A stretch of 64,000 nt of DNA. Source: Ilex aquifolium. Its lineage: Eukaryota; Streptophyta; Magnoliopsida; Aquifoliales; Aquifoliaceae. A program made the position numbers and the translations under genes. Shown here piece after piece: positions 33,699 through 43,047 of the stretch. The stretch is taken from assembly GCA_951799425.1 (NCBI GenBank), contig OX637393.1, forward strand, positions 5,654,744 to 5,718,743, read 5' to 3'. Under the pieces are notes generated by a model that saw nothing but the letters and a program-made list of their open reading frames with translations, made no database searches and was not told the DNA's origin. The first letter of the stretch is position 1. Each line of letters starts with the position of its first letter.

Positions 33699-33830
33699 AA
33701 TTAGGAAATTAAACAGGCAACTTGACTCCCTATTTCTTGGCTCTTTGTTTCCTGAAAAGCTCCCAAGTGTATGACATATTCTTGACTTTCTTCTTGATTT
33801 CTTGCGTCTTTTCCCTTACCAGCACTTTCG

Positions 33831-34437
33831 ATGGCTGCCTCTGCTTCTTCTTTGTTCCAGGAAAGATCCTCCTTTGGAATCGAATGGAAGTGGCATTGTC
33901 GCTACTTGTCCCCTTCAATACTTGAATCTTCTGATTTGGTGGATATCAAAAAACGGTTTTTCCCTAATCTTGACTTGCCTTTGCGAGTTTCTTCCTCCGA
34001 CGAGCCTTGCAACTACCTCCCGCGAGGGGAGGTCTGTTTCTTTGAAGGTGCTATGGACATGGGACTTCGCCTTCTCATTCATCCGGCCATTGGGCGAGTT
34101 CTTGCCTATTATGGCCTGTGCCCTTCTCGCCTTTCTCCACGAGGATGGGCTGCTATGGTAAGCTTCTTCTTGTTCTGCCGCCTGCATGCTCTTGGCAGGT
34201 TCCCCTTTGTCTCTGAGTTCCTGTACTTCTTTGAGATTGAGGAAGATGATGCCCCCTGCTTCAGTTTCTTCCGTTGGAGGGATTTCAATTTACGCCATTT
34301 GGTTCTAGATCTTCCCTCCAATCCTGAAGGGTGGTTTAGGCGTTTCTTCTTCGCCTCTGGAGAGTCTTGGAGGTCTCCTGAGGATCGCTGTCGTAAAGCT
34401 AGGATTCCTCGGTCCTGGAAGAGCTTCTCTCGTATTG
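33831..34437 (+). CDS. Antisense gene 2, exon 1 (paralogue of gene 1 domain)
   Basis: First of two exons (33831-34437, 34529-34938; 1017 nt, 338 residues). The ATG at 33831 (MAASASSLFQE) is preceded by a CT-rich leader. The region CFFEGAMDMGLRLLIHPA, LCPSRLSPRGWAAMV and then FPFVSEFLYFFEIEE lines up with the same-order motifs of gene 1 (CFFLASFENGLRFPLHPF, VCPSQVSPNFYGVM, ISLFLELFNVKP). I therefore infer an ancient duplication of one gene. The donor is ATTG|GTAAGC, with the Asp codon split. Function unknown. Confidence 0.75.
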
Positions 34438-34528
34438 GTAAGCTCGAGCCGAGCTCTTTTGAGTACTTTTCTTTTTTTTTTTTTTTTTTTTTTTTAAGAT
34501 ATGCTCTTATTATGTCCTTGCTGTGCAG

Positions 34529-34938
34529 ATCCGCCTGACCTGGATTTACCAGGGATGGTGAATATCAACGAGATGCTGCTTGTAGAGTCTAAGACTTATT
34601 CCGAGCTGATGACGAGCGCAAACCTCTATTTGCTTGGGGCTGAGGCTACTGAGTTTGAGTTTTCCACTATTCCTTACCCTTCCTGGACCTCTTTCTCTGA
34701 TTCTGATGAGGACGGGGATTCTGACAAGGACGGAAACACCGTCACGAGTTCAAGGAAGCGTAAGAGGGATGACTCTCCTTCTCCTGACTCTTTGTCCATC
34801 ATTTTCCTTACCTCCATTGGTCAAAAGCTTCTCGACTCGCTTCACAAGGCTGAGCAAGAAAGGGATGAGCTGAAGAAAGAGAATGTTAGCCTGAAGGGAG
34901 AGGTTGCTGAGCTGAGATCTGAACTTAAGAAAGACTAG
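34529..34938 (+). CDS. Antisense gene 2, exon 2
   Basis: The acceptor GCTGTGCAG follows a long T-run (34471-34496). It encodes DPPDLDLPGMVNINEML, an acidic stretch, a basic cluster SSRKRKRDD that could be a nuclear localisation signal, and a C-terminal coiled coil (SLHKAEQERDELKKENVSL). Stop at 34936. The overall plan of domain, basic cluster and coiled coil repeats that of gene 1. Confidence 0.75.
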
Positions 34939-35459
34939 GATCTTTGTTCCCTTGCATCTTTCTTTCTTTTCCTGAACGATACCAGACTATGCCCCCTTTT
35001 TTTTTTACTTTTCCGCACGTTTATTTTCTTGGATATTCTGAATTCTAGTTTGTTCATTCTTGAGTGTGCATGCCCACATACGAGCTCTTTGTGTTTGAAA
35101 CATGAACGTAGAAGGAAAACAGAAGATCATGCTTGCACTGACCTTAGTTCCTGATTAGTCCCAGAGATCAGACCACAAACATTGATGGAAAACAGAAAAT
35201 CAGGTTTGTGCTGACCCCAATTCCCAACTGGTTTCCATTGGTCGCACCACGAGCGTTGATGGAAAACAGAATATCATGTTGGTACTGACCTCACTTCCCA
35301 TCTGACTTTGTGAGTGCTCTCTGCCGTACTGGACGTTTTAGGGTTTTCGAGGGGGTAGGCAGTGCATAAGGACCATTAGTCGCGGGGGAAAGACTGTTGG
35401 TGTCTCCAAGAAGGGACCAGTCTTGAATTTCACGAACCTAGAAGCTTGTACGCGCCGAG
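34939..35459. other. Spacer between antisense gene 2 and the pol-side hairpin array
   Basis: I see no gene. Three degenerate direct repeats containing GATGGAAAACAGAAGATCAT-like text occur at 35105-35290. Confidence 0.5.
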
Positions 35460-36150
35460 GAGCTGTAGAACTCCTCTTGCTTTTGGTAAGCTTGGAAGCT
35501 TATCGTTTGTATATGAGCTGAAGAGCTCATCTTATATTTATAAGCTTTGAAGCTTATCGCTTGTTTATGAGCTGAAGAGCTCATCTTGTAGTTATAAGCT
35601 TTGAAGCTTATCGTTTGTTTATGAGCTGAAGAGCTCATCTTGCAGTTATAAGCTTTGAAGCTTATCGTTTGTTTATGAGCTGAAGAGCTCATCTTGCATT
35701 TATAAGCTTTGAAGCTTATCGTTTGTTTATGAGCTGAAGAGCTCGTCTTGCATTTATAAGCTTTGAAACTTATCGTTTGTTTATGAGCTGAAGAGCTCGT
35801 CTTGCATTTATAAGCTTTGAAGCTTATCGTTTGTTTATGAGCTGAAGAGCTCGTCTTGCATTTATAAGCTTTGAAGCTTATCGTTTGTTTATGAGCTGAA
35901 GAGCTCATCTTGCATTTATAAGCTTTGAAGCTTATCGTTTGTTTATGAGCTGAAGAGCTCGTCTTGCAGTTATAAGCTTTGAAGCTTATCGTTTGTTTAT
36001 GAGCTGAAGAGCTCGTCTTGCATTTATAAGCTTTGAAGCTTATCGTTTGTTTATGAGCTGAAGAACTCATCTTGCATTTATAAGCTTTGAAGCTTATCGT
36101 TTGTTTATGAGCTGAAGAGCTCATCTTGCAGTTATAAGCTTTGAAGACCA
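35460..36150 (-). repeat. 54-bp double-hairpin tandem array
   Basis: Thirteen copies of a 54-bp unit (two 27-bp halves). One half carries ATAAGCTTTGAAGCTTAT and the other ATGAGCTGAAGAGCTCAT, each a perfect or near-perfect hairpin. The unit is 18 codons, so a 237-residue minus-strand frame (FKAYKCKMSSSAHKQTIS repeats) stays open across the array. I read it as non-coding structure. Confidence 0.9.
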
Positions 36151-36212
36151 TTGAAGGGTGAATAAAAGACTTGCTCTTTCTTATTTAAAAGTAGCTCTAT
36201 TACAAGTAACAC

Positions 36213-39200
36213 TTACTGAAAAAACTTCTTAAGGTGCTCGGCATTCCACGAGTGAGGTAGAACCTTTCCTTCCTCTGTTTGCAACTCGTAATTCCCCGGT
36301 CTGATTATCCTTGACACGATATAGGGCCCTTCCCAATTGGGTCCCAATTTCCCATGCGTGGGATCCTTTCTTGCAAGCAGAAGCCTCCTAAGTACCAAAT
36401 CTCCAACTTTGAAACTTCTGTGTCTTACCCTCCTGTCATAATACCTCGCAGTTTTCCTTTGGTAAGTACGGACACGGTGCAGAGCTCTGTCCCTCTTTTC
36501 ATCCAAGAGATCGAGGTTTAGCAAGAGAGATTCATCATTATGCTCGGAATCTGCAAACTCCACCCTTGGTGACTGGAGCCCTATCTCCACTGGGGCCACT
36601 GCCTCGGTCCCAAAGGCCAAAGCAAAGGGGGTTTCCTGAGTCGCAGATCTGGCGGTGGTCCTGTAGGCCCACAATACCTCCGGAATGTACTCCACCCATT
36701 TGCCTTTCAGGTTTTCTAGCTTGGTCTTCAAAGCTGACTTTATGGTTCTTATTGTGACCTCTGCCTGCCCATTAGACTGGGGATGGGCAGGAGCTGAGAA
36801 ATAGTTCTTGATTCCGAGCTCAGCACAAAAACTTTTGAACTTTGAATTATCAAACTGCTTTCCATTGTCAGATACGAATGCTCTGGGAACTCCAAACCTG
36901 CAAACTATCGACTTCCAAACGAAGTTTTGAACTTTTTGCTCTGTGATCGTTGCCAAAGGTTCGACCTCTGCCCATTTAGTAAAGTAATCCACTTCTACGA
37001 TGGCAAACTTGCACTGCCCCACACCGGTGGGAAGGGGTCCCAGAATGTCCAACCCCCACTGCTGAAAAGGCCATGGGCTTACCACCGAGGTTAGGAGCTC
37101 GGGAGGACAGTGGGACATATTGGCATGCTCCTGGCAAGTTTTGCATTTTCTTACCAAGTCGGTGGCGTTTTCGAGCATGGTGGGCCAATAATACCCTTGC
37201 CTCAATACTTTTCCTGCCAAGGCCCGAGCTCCTATGTGATTGTCACATATCCCCTCATGTACCTCTCTGAGTATATAGTTAGCATCTTCATCTCCTACGC
37301 ACTTAAGGAGAGGCGTTGAGAATCCTCGTTTATACAGGCTTCCTTGGAGTAGGGAAAATCTGGCTGACCTGGTCCTCAGCTTGGATGCCTCCTTTGTATC
37401 ACTTGGCAGAGTCCCATTCTGCAAGTATCCGATGATGGGGTCCATCCAGCTCGGCTGAGCTTCAACCGATAGCATGTCCTCTTCATTGATGCTTACTGAA
37501 GGCCCTGGGAGGTGCTCCACTGGAATTAGCCTATCCAAATCCTCTTGCGAAGCAGTTGATAACCTTGCCAGGGCATCTGCTCTTGAGTTTTCCGTTCTAG
37601 GCACGTGTCTGACCTTAACCTGCACAAATTTTTTCATTAGTTCTCGTACCTTTTTGAGGTAAAGGATCATCTTTTCGCCTCTTGCTTCGTAACATTCTTT
37701 TATCTGCTTCACCACCAGCTGAGAGTCACTGCAAATCTCCAGCTGCTCCGCTTCCATAGAATGGGCAAGATTGAGCCCAGCGATGACAGCTTCGTATTCT
37801 GCTTCGTTATTTGAAGCTCTGAACCCAAATCTAAGGGCGTATTCGACATCTATTCCTTCTGGAGAGGTCAAGATCATCCCTGCACCGCTTCCCTGAGCAT
37901 TAGCAGCTCCATCTACCGAAAGCTTCCAGATGGGGAGGTCCGGTATTAAATCTGTGGTCTCCATAGGCGCTGCTGCTGTGAATTCTACAATAAAATCTGC
38001 CAAAATTTGCCCTTTGATGGCAGTTCTTGGCTTATACCTGATATCAAACTCGCTGAGCTCTACGGCCCATTTAACCAACCTTCCTGAGGATTCTGGCTTG
38101 TGCAGCACTTGCTTCATCGGCTGATCTGTTGGAACCTCGATAGTATGAGCCTGGAAATAAGGTCTAAGTCTCCTAGTTGTTGTAACCAGAGCTAGAACGA
38201 GTTTTTCCATCTTTGGATATCTCTCCTCTGCCCCCCTCAGAGCTCTGCTACAGTAGTAAACTGGTTGCTGAGCTCTGTCTCGCTCCCTAACTAGCGCTGC
38301 ACTTGTTGAAAAATCTGAAACCGCTAGGTAGAGGGTGAGGACTTCCCCTTCTAAAGGGCTCACCAGAACAGGAGGATAGCTCATATATCTCTTTAGGGCT
38401 TCGAATGCTTCTGCACACTTGGTATCCCAGTGGAATGCCTTCTTCAAGATCTGAAAAAACGGCTGGCATTTATCGCTGGACCTAGACACAAAACGGCTTA
38501 GTGCAGCTATCCTGCCAGTCAAACGTTGCACCTCTTTCGTATTGGATGGTGGTTGCATTTCCACCATTGCTTTGACCTTTTCTGGATTGGCTTCAATCCC
38601 TCTGCTGCTGACTATAAAGCCCAGAAATTTTCCTGCCGAGACCCCAAATGCGCACTTCGCAGGGTTTAGCTTCATTTTGTACTCCTTTAGAATTTGGAAT
38701 GACTCAGCTAAGTGCTCGATGTGGAGCTCTGCTTTCAGTGACTTCACTAGCATGTCGTCAATGTAGACTTCCATGGATGCTCCTATTTGCTTCTGGAACA
38801 TCCTATTCACTAACCGCTGGTAAGTGGCTCCAGCGTTCTTCAACCCGAAGGGCATTACCTGATAACAATATGTTCCCTGTTCAGTTATAAAGGAGGTCTT
38901 CTCTTGATCGCTGGGATCCATCTTGATCTGGTTGTAGCCTGAAAAGGCGTCCATGAAACTGAGGAGCTCGTGCCCCGCAGTGGCATCCACTATTAGGTCA
39001 ATCCGAGGTAAAGGAAAACTGTCCTTGGGGCATGCTCGGTTGAGATCAGTGAATTCGATGCACAGTCGCCACTTCCCATTAGTTTTCTTCACAAGAACTA
39101 CATTTGCTAACCAAGTGGGGTAATCAACCTCCCTGATAGCCTTGGCATGGAGGAGTTTGCTGACCTCCTCATTGATTGCCCTTTGCCTTTCGGAAGCAAA

Positions 39201-39320
39201 GCTCCTCCTCTTTTGTTTGATGGGTTTGCAAGTTGGGCTCACGCATAGCTTGTGAGTAATAACCGAAAGATCAATCCCTTCCATGTCTTCTTGCTTCCAA
39301 GCAAACACTCCTATATTCAC
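36213..39320 (-). CDS. Tat-lineage Ty3/gypsy pol (RT, dual RNase H, integrase)
   Basis: 1035 uninterrupted residues. Reverse transcriptase spans about 60-240, with FMDAFSGYNQI and YIDDM at 186-190. A classical but degraded RNase H lies at about 325-450, and a second archaeal-type RNase H at about 465-590 (SVDGAAN, NNEAEYE, CSDSQL, RADALA). Integrase follows with its HHCC finger (NHIGARALAGKV, CKTCQEH), DDE core (LDILGPLP, VSDNGKQFD, NGQAEVTIRTIK) and a C-terminal GPY module. There is no chromodomain. Dual RNase H marks the Tat lineage. The frame begins at the start of RT: gag and protease are absent, and L3 with a PBS lies only 30 bp upstream, so this is the pol of an autonomous D element joined to an L LTR by recombination. 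It lacks its own start context and would not make protease. Confidence 0.93.
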   Translation of the reverse strand: MNIGVFAWKQEDMEGIDLSVITHKLCVSPTCKPIKQKRRSFASERQRAINEEVSKLLHAKAIREVDYPTWLANVVLVKKTNGKWRLCIEFTDLNRACPKDSFPLPRIDLIVDATAGHELLSFMDAFSGYNQIKMDPSDQEKTSFITEQGTYCYQVMPFGLKNAGATYQRLVNRMFQKQIGASMEVYIDDMLVKSLKAELHIEHLAESFQILKEYKMKLNPAKCAFGVSAGKFLGFIVSSRGIEANPEKVKAMVEMQPPSNTKEVQRLTGRIAALSRFVSRSSDKCQPFFQILKKAFHWDTKCAEAFEALKRYMSYPPVLVSPLEGEVLTLYLAVSDFSTSAALVRERDRAQQPVYYCSRALRGAEERYPKMEKLVLALVTTTRRLRPYFQAHTIEVPTDQPMKQVLHKPESSGRLVKWAVELSEFDIRYKPRTAIKGQILADFIVEFTAAAPMETTDLIPDLPIWKLSVDGAANAQGSGAGMILTSPEGIDVEYALRFGFRASNNEAEYEAVIAGLNLAHSMEAEQLEICSDSQLVVKQIKECYEARGEKMILYLKKVRELMKKFVQVKVRHVPRTENSRADALARLSTASQEDLDRLIPVEHLPGPSVSINEEDMLSVEAQPSWMDPIIGYLQNGTLPSDTKEASKLRTRSARFSLLQGSLYKRGFSTPLLKCVGDEDANYILREVHEGICDNHIGARALAGKVLRQGYYWPTMLENATDLVRKCKTCQEHANMSHCPPELLTSVVSPWPFQQWGLDILGPLPTGVGQCKFAIVEVDYFTKWAEVEPLATITEQKVQNFVWKSIVCRFGVPRAFVSDNGKQFDNSKFKSFCAELGIKNYFSAPAHPQSNGQAEVTIRTIKSALKTKLENLKGKWVEYIPEVLWAYRTTARSATQETPFALAFGTEAVAPVEIGLQSPRVEFADSEHNDESLLLNLDLLDEKRDRALHRVRTYQRKTARYYDRRVRHRSFKVGDLVLRRLLLARKDPTHGKLGPNWEGPYIVSRIIRPGNYELQTEEGKVLPHSWNAEHLKKFFQ

Positions 39321-39350
39321 TTTTAGGAACTGGATGAGGAGTCCTTTGAG

Positions 39351-39366
39351 CCCACAGACGGCGCCA
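39351..39366 (-). promoter_or_regulatory. Primer-binding site next to L3
   Basis: Minus-strand TGGCGCCGTCTGTGGG. Pol begins within about 30 bp of it, so the intervening gag and protease region has been lost. Confidence 0.85.
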
Positions 39367-39369
39367 AAC

Positions 39370-39953
39370 TGATGGTGTTATTTTACACGAATGAGCAATG
39401 AGTTTGGGTTCAATGGTATGGGATGGATCTGAGCTACGAGGCTCATGAAATTGTGTGTGAGTGCTCTAGTTATCTGAGATGTGGTGTGTGTAACACATAG
39501 AAATATAGTGGTTCACCGGCTATTGAGCTCGGCTAGTCCACTCTTCAATGGAGTCTCTTGCTCCTAGAATCTATATTCATCTAGAAAATATTTCACAAGA
39601 TGCCTTTGATGCCAGTAGGGTTCTCTGCCTTTGATTGAGGCGATGTACAATATTTATAGTGTAATTCCTATCTCTAAGAGATTTTTACCGAGATCTTTGT
39701 CCTTCATCCGTAGGATCTTCCTTGATTTTTGGGATAGAATCTTGGTTAGTTGAGAGTTTTGTGCCTTGATTCTAGCTTTCCATTGCTTTGAGGATGCTAT
39801 TCACCAGCCAACTGTTTCCCTTTCAATTTCCCGTTTGTTTTCTTTGAGCAGAGCTTGAGGTCTGGATTGCGGAGCCCTGGTTACTGTGTCTGACCTCCTT
39901 GTCTGACCTCAATGTCTGAGCTCATACTTAGAGCTTTTTTCTAGGTATCATCA
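39370..39953 (-). repeat. LTR L3 (shared by two units)
   Basis: 584 bp. It has a polypurine tract on its right side (39954-39968) and a primer-binding site on its left side. It therefore acts as 3' LTR of the gag unit at 39970-43047 and as 5' LTR of the pol unit. Confidence 0.92.
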
Positions 39954-40259
39954 GTTGCCCCCCAGCCCTTGGCCCAAGCGACCTTGGGCAGGGGCTGAGT
40001 TGATGCTGAATTGAGATAGACTTCCACACATCGACCTCGATTTGCATGAGCTCGAGGTGCAGAGAGCTGCTGCTTTTCCTACGGTTGCCGAGTTCCCATT
40101 GCTTCGAGAAGTACTTCAGTGCTTCTTGAAGCAAAATTATTGACTTTATGAGCTGCCGGGCTCTTTTTAGGAATTAAATAGCCCATTTCGAGCTCCTAGG
40201 CTCTTTTCTGAACTATTGGAGTTCTTCGTGGGCTGTGTTGTTCATATCATGAACTGAAT

Positions 40260-41150
40260 AGTTTAGCGCGAGCTACGTGGCTCCTATTATGAGCTGAAGA
40301 GTTCAGCGTGAGCTGCTTGGCTCAAGTTATGAACTGAATAGTTCATCGTGAGCTGCTTGGCTCAAGTTATGAACTGAAGAGTTCATCGTGAGCTGCTTGG
40401 CTCAAGTTATGAACTGAAGAGCTCATCGTGAGCTGCGTGGCTCAAGTTACGAACTGAAGAGTTCATCGTGAGCTGCTTGGCTCAAGTTATGAACTGAATA
40501 GTTCATCGTGAGCTGTGTGGCTCAAGTTATGAACTGAAGAGCTCATCGTGAGCTGCGTGGCTCAAGTTACGAACTGAAGAGTTCATCGTGAGCTGCTTGG
40601 CTCAAGTTACGAACTGAATAGTTCATCGTGAGCTGCTTGGCTCAAGTTATGAACTGAAGAGCTCATCGTGAGCTGCGTGGCTCAAGTTACGAACTGAAGA
40701 GTTCATCGTGAGCTGCTTGGCTCAAGTTATGAACTGAATAGCTCATCGTGAGCTGCGTGGCTCAAGTTACGAACTGAAGAGTTCATCGTGAGCTGCTTGG
40801 CTCAAGTTATGAACTGAATAGTTCATCGTGAGCTACGTGGCTCAAGTTATGAACTGAAGAGTTCATCTTGAATTTATGAGCTGAAGAGCTCATCTTGAAT
40901 TTATGAGCTGAAGAGTTCATCGGATGTTTATGAGCTGAAGAGCTCATCTTGAATTTATGAGCTGAAGAGCTCATCGGATGTTTATGAGCTGAAGAGCTCA
41001 TCGGATGTTTATGAGCTGAAGAGCTCATCTTAAATTTATGAGCTGAAGAGCTTATCGGATGTTTATGAGCTGAAGAGCTCATCGGATGTTTATGAGCTGA
41101 AGAGCTCATCGGATGTTTATGAGTTGAAGAGCTCATCTGATGTTCATCAA
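40260..41150 (-). repeat. Hairpin tandem arrays (40-bp then 27-bp units), second L copy
   Basis: Near-identical to 24610-25490, with one extra 27-bp unit (near 41100) and a few substitutions such as GAGCTGTGTGG near 40510. Confidence 0.9.
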
Positions 41151-42404
41151 CTGAAGAGCTCGTCTTGTTCTCTGACATCTTCCCTTCTCTTGGGGGAGCG
41201 ATCCCTGTCTCTTCTTGGGGACCTATCTCGTCCTCTTTCTTTCCTAGGACTTTGATCCCTCTTATTTTCTTCCTTCACTTTTTCCTTCTGTGAGGATGAG
41301 CTCCCTACCTTTGAGAGAAGGGCTTCCTCGCCATTAATATACTTTTCTGTTTTAGCCAGCACCTCTGCCATGCTTGCTTGCGGGTTCTTTGATATAGAAA
41401 ATATCAAATCTTTCGATTGCACTCCTAATCCAGCAATGAAAGCAGTGATCGCAAACTTCTCATATGGAATATCTACCTTCAGGGATTCTGAATTGAACTT
41501 TTGGACATAAGACCGTAGGTTCTCGTTGGGTCCCTGTTTTACATTCAACAGGTGGTAGCTCGGCTTTCTGTATATCCGAGCTCCTATAAAGTGAGATACA
41601 AAAGCTATGGAGAGTTCTCTAAAGGATGAGATCGAGGCTGGTGGGAGCCTGTGAAACCAGGCCAGGGCAGAGCCTTTTAACGTGATGGCAAAAGCTCTGC
41701 AACGTACAGGATCCTGGTATCCATGCAGTTCCATCTGGTTCTTGTAAGTGTTGAGATGATCTACGGGATCTTTCGTTCCGTCAGACCTCTATCTGAGGCA
41801 TCTTGAACTTTGGTGGGAGAGGAAAGTGCAGCACTCCAGTGGTGAATGGGGACTCAGTCTGTTGTACTAGGGCGTCCATTGTAACCGGAGCCTTGCTCTT
41901 TATAGCCTCTTTCATGTGGCTGAGCTCTTGCTGGATGTCCTTGAAACGTTGCTCCCAGTGTTGTTCTCTCCTGTCTTGGTGGTAGGGAAAAAAATCGTCC
42001 CTCTCGCCCCCATCGTTCTGACTTTGTACCTCTTCGTTGTGGCCGTTCCTAAGGGGTTGATGAGGGACTTCCCCCATGGTCTGGCTATTTTCCAACCTCT
42101 CGTCGGCTTCTCTGAGGGGGTTAGGGTGTTGCTGCTTCCTGCGTGGGGGGTTATTCTGGCCTTCTTGGGCCCGTTATGCCTCCTGTGGGCAGTGCAAGTG
42201 TTTCAAGAGTTCCTCATTCTGTTGTATCAAGCGCTCGTTGGCTTGGCGAAGGGCTGCCAACTCATTGTTGGTGGGGGGAACTCCCCTGGGAGGATTCGTC
42301 TCCTGGGCATTCTCAGGCTGTCCGTCGTCGGTGGCGTCATGTTGATCTGTCACTCGTGGTGGATTTATTTGACTTCTACTCATGTTTCGTGTAGAGACCA
42401 TCAA
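41147..42404 (-). pseudogene. L-type gag, second copy (stop and frameshift)
   Basis: Same architecture as 25469-26726, but broken by different lesions. A TAA at 42174-42176 replaces CAA of the first copy, and a 2-bp deletion near 41783 (GTCAGACC versus GTCAAAGACC) shifts the frame inside the VFDGTKD core motif. It retains the 2 bp missing from the first copy. Neither copy can make full-length gag. Confidence 0.88.
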
Positions 42405-42444
42405 TCACTGAAAAATCAGTATATTTGTAACAAGAACTGTCGTT

Positions 42445-42460
42445 CCCACAGACAGCGCCA
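42445..42460 (-). promoter_or_regulatory. Primer-binding site next to L4, one mismatch
   Basis: Minus-strand TGGCGCTGTCTGTGGG. One base differs from the other L and D sites, a C-to-T change on this strand. Confidence 0.82.
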
Positions 42461-42463
42461 AAC

Positions 42464-43047
42464 TGATGGTGTTATTTTACACGAATGAGCAATGAGTTTG
42501 GGTTTAATGGTATGGGATGGATCTGAGCTACGAGGCTCATGAAATTGTGTGTGAGTGCTCTAGTTATCTGAGATGTGGTGTGTGTAACACATAGAAATAT
42601 AGTGGTTCACCGGCTATTGAGCTCGGCTAGTCCACTCTTCAATGGAGTCTCTTGCTCCTAGAATCTATATTCATCTAGAAAATATTTCACAAGATGCCTT
42701 TGATGCCAGTAGGGTTCTCTGCCTTTGATTGAGGCGATGTACAATATTTATAGTGTAATTCCTATCTCTAAGAGATTTTTACCGAGATCTTTGTCCTTCA
42801 TCCGTAGGATCTTCCTTGATTTTTGGGATAGAATCTTGGTTAGTTGAGAGTTTTGTGCCTTGATTCTAGCTTTCCATTGCTTTGAGGATGCTATTCACCA
42901 GCCAACTGTTTCCCTTTCAATTTCCCGTTTGTTTTCTTTGAGCAGAGCTTGAGGTCTGGATTGCGGAGCCTTGGTTACTGTGTCTGACCTCCTTGTCTGA
43001 CCTCAATGTCTGAGCTCATACTTAGAGCTTTTTTCTAGGTATCATCA
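42464..43047 (-). repeat. LTR L4 (5' end of composite)
   Basis: 584 bp, directly followed by target duplication GATAC at 43048. It differs from L1 and L3 at only a few positions, for example C to T near 42504. Confidence 0.92.

Larger units (their letters stand above)
23719..43047 (-). mobile_element. 19.3-kb composite Tat retrotransposon in intron 1 of copy I
   Basis: Perfect 5-bp target duplication GATAC at 23714-23718 and 43048-43052. Intron 1 of copy II is the uninterrupted site (near 50230). Minus-strand order from the right: LTR L4, PBS, broken gag, hairpin array, LTR L3, PBS, pol (RT, two RNase H, INT), hairpin array, two antisense genes, LTR D2, LTR D1 (tip missing), PBS, gag start only, truncated LTR L2, PBS, broken gag, hairpin array, LTR L1. 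One target duplication around six LTRs implies either one complex insertion or later recombination between related elements inside a single insertion. Confidence 0.88.

Noticed and set aside
37474-38890. Plus-strand frames opposite pol
   Set aside because: Shadows of the long minus-strand pol frame, with no domain of their own.
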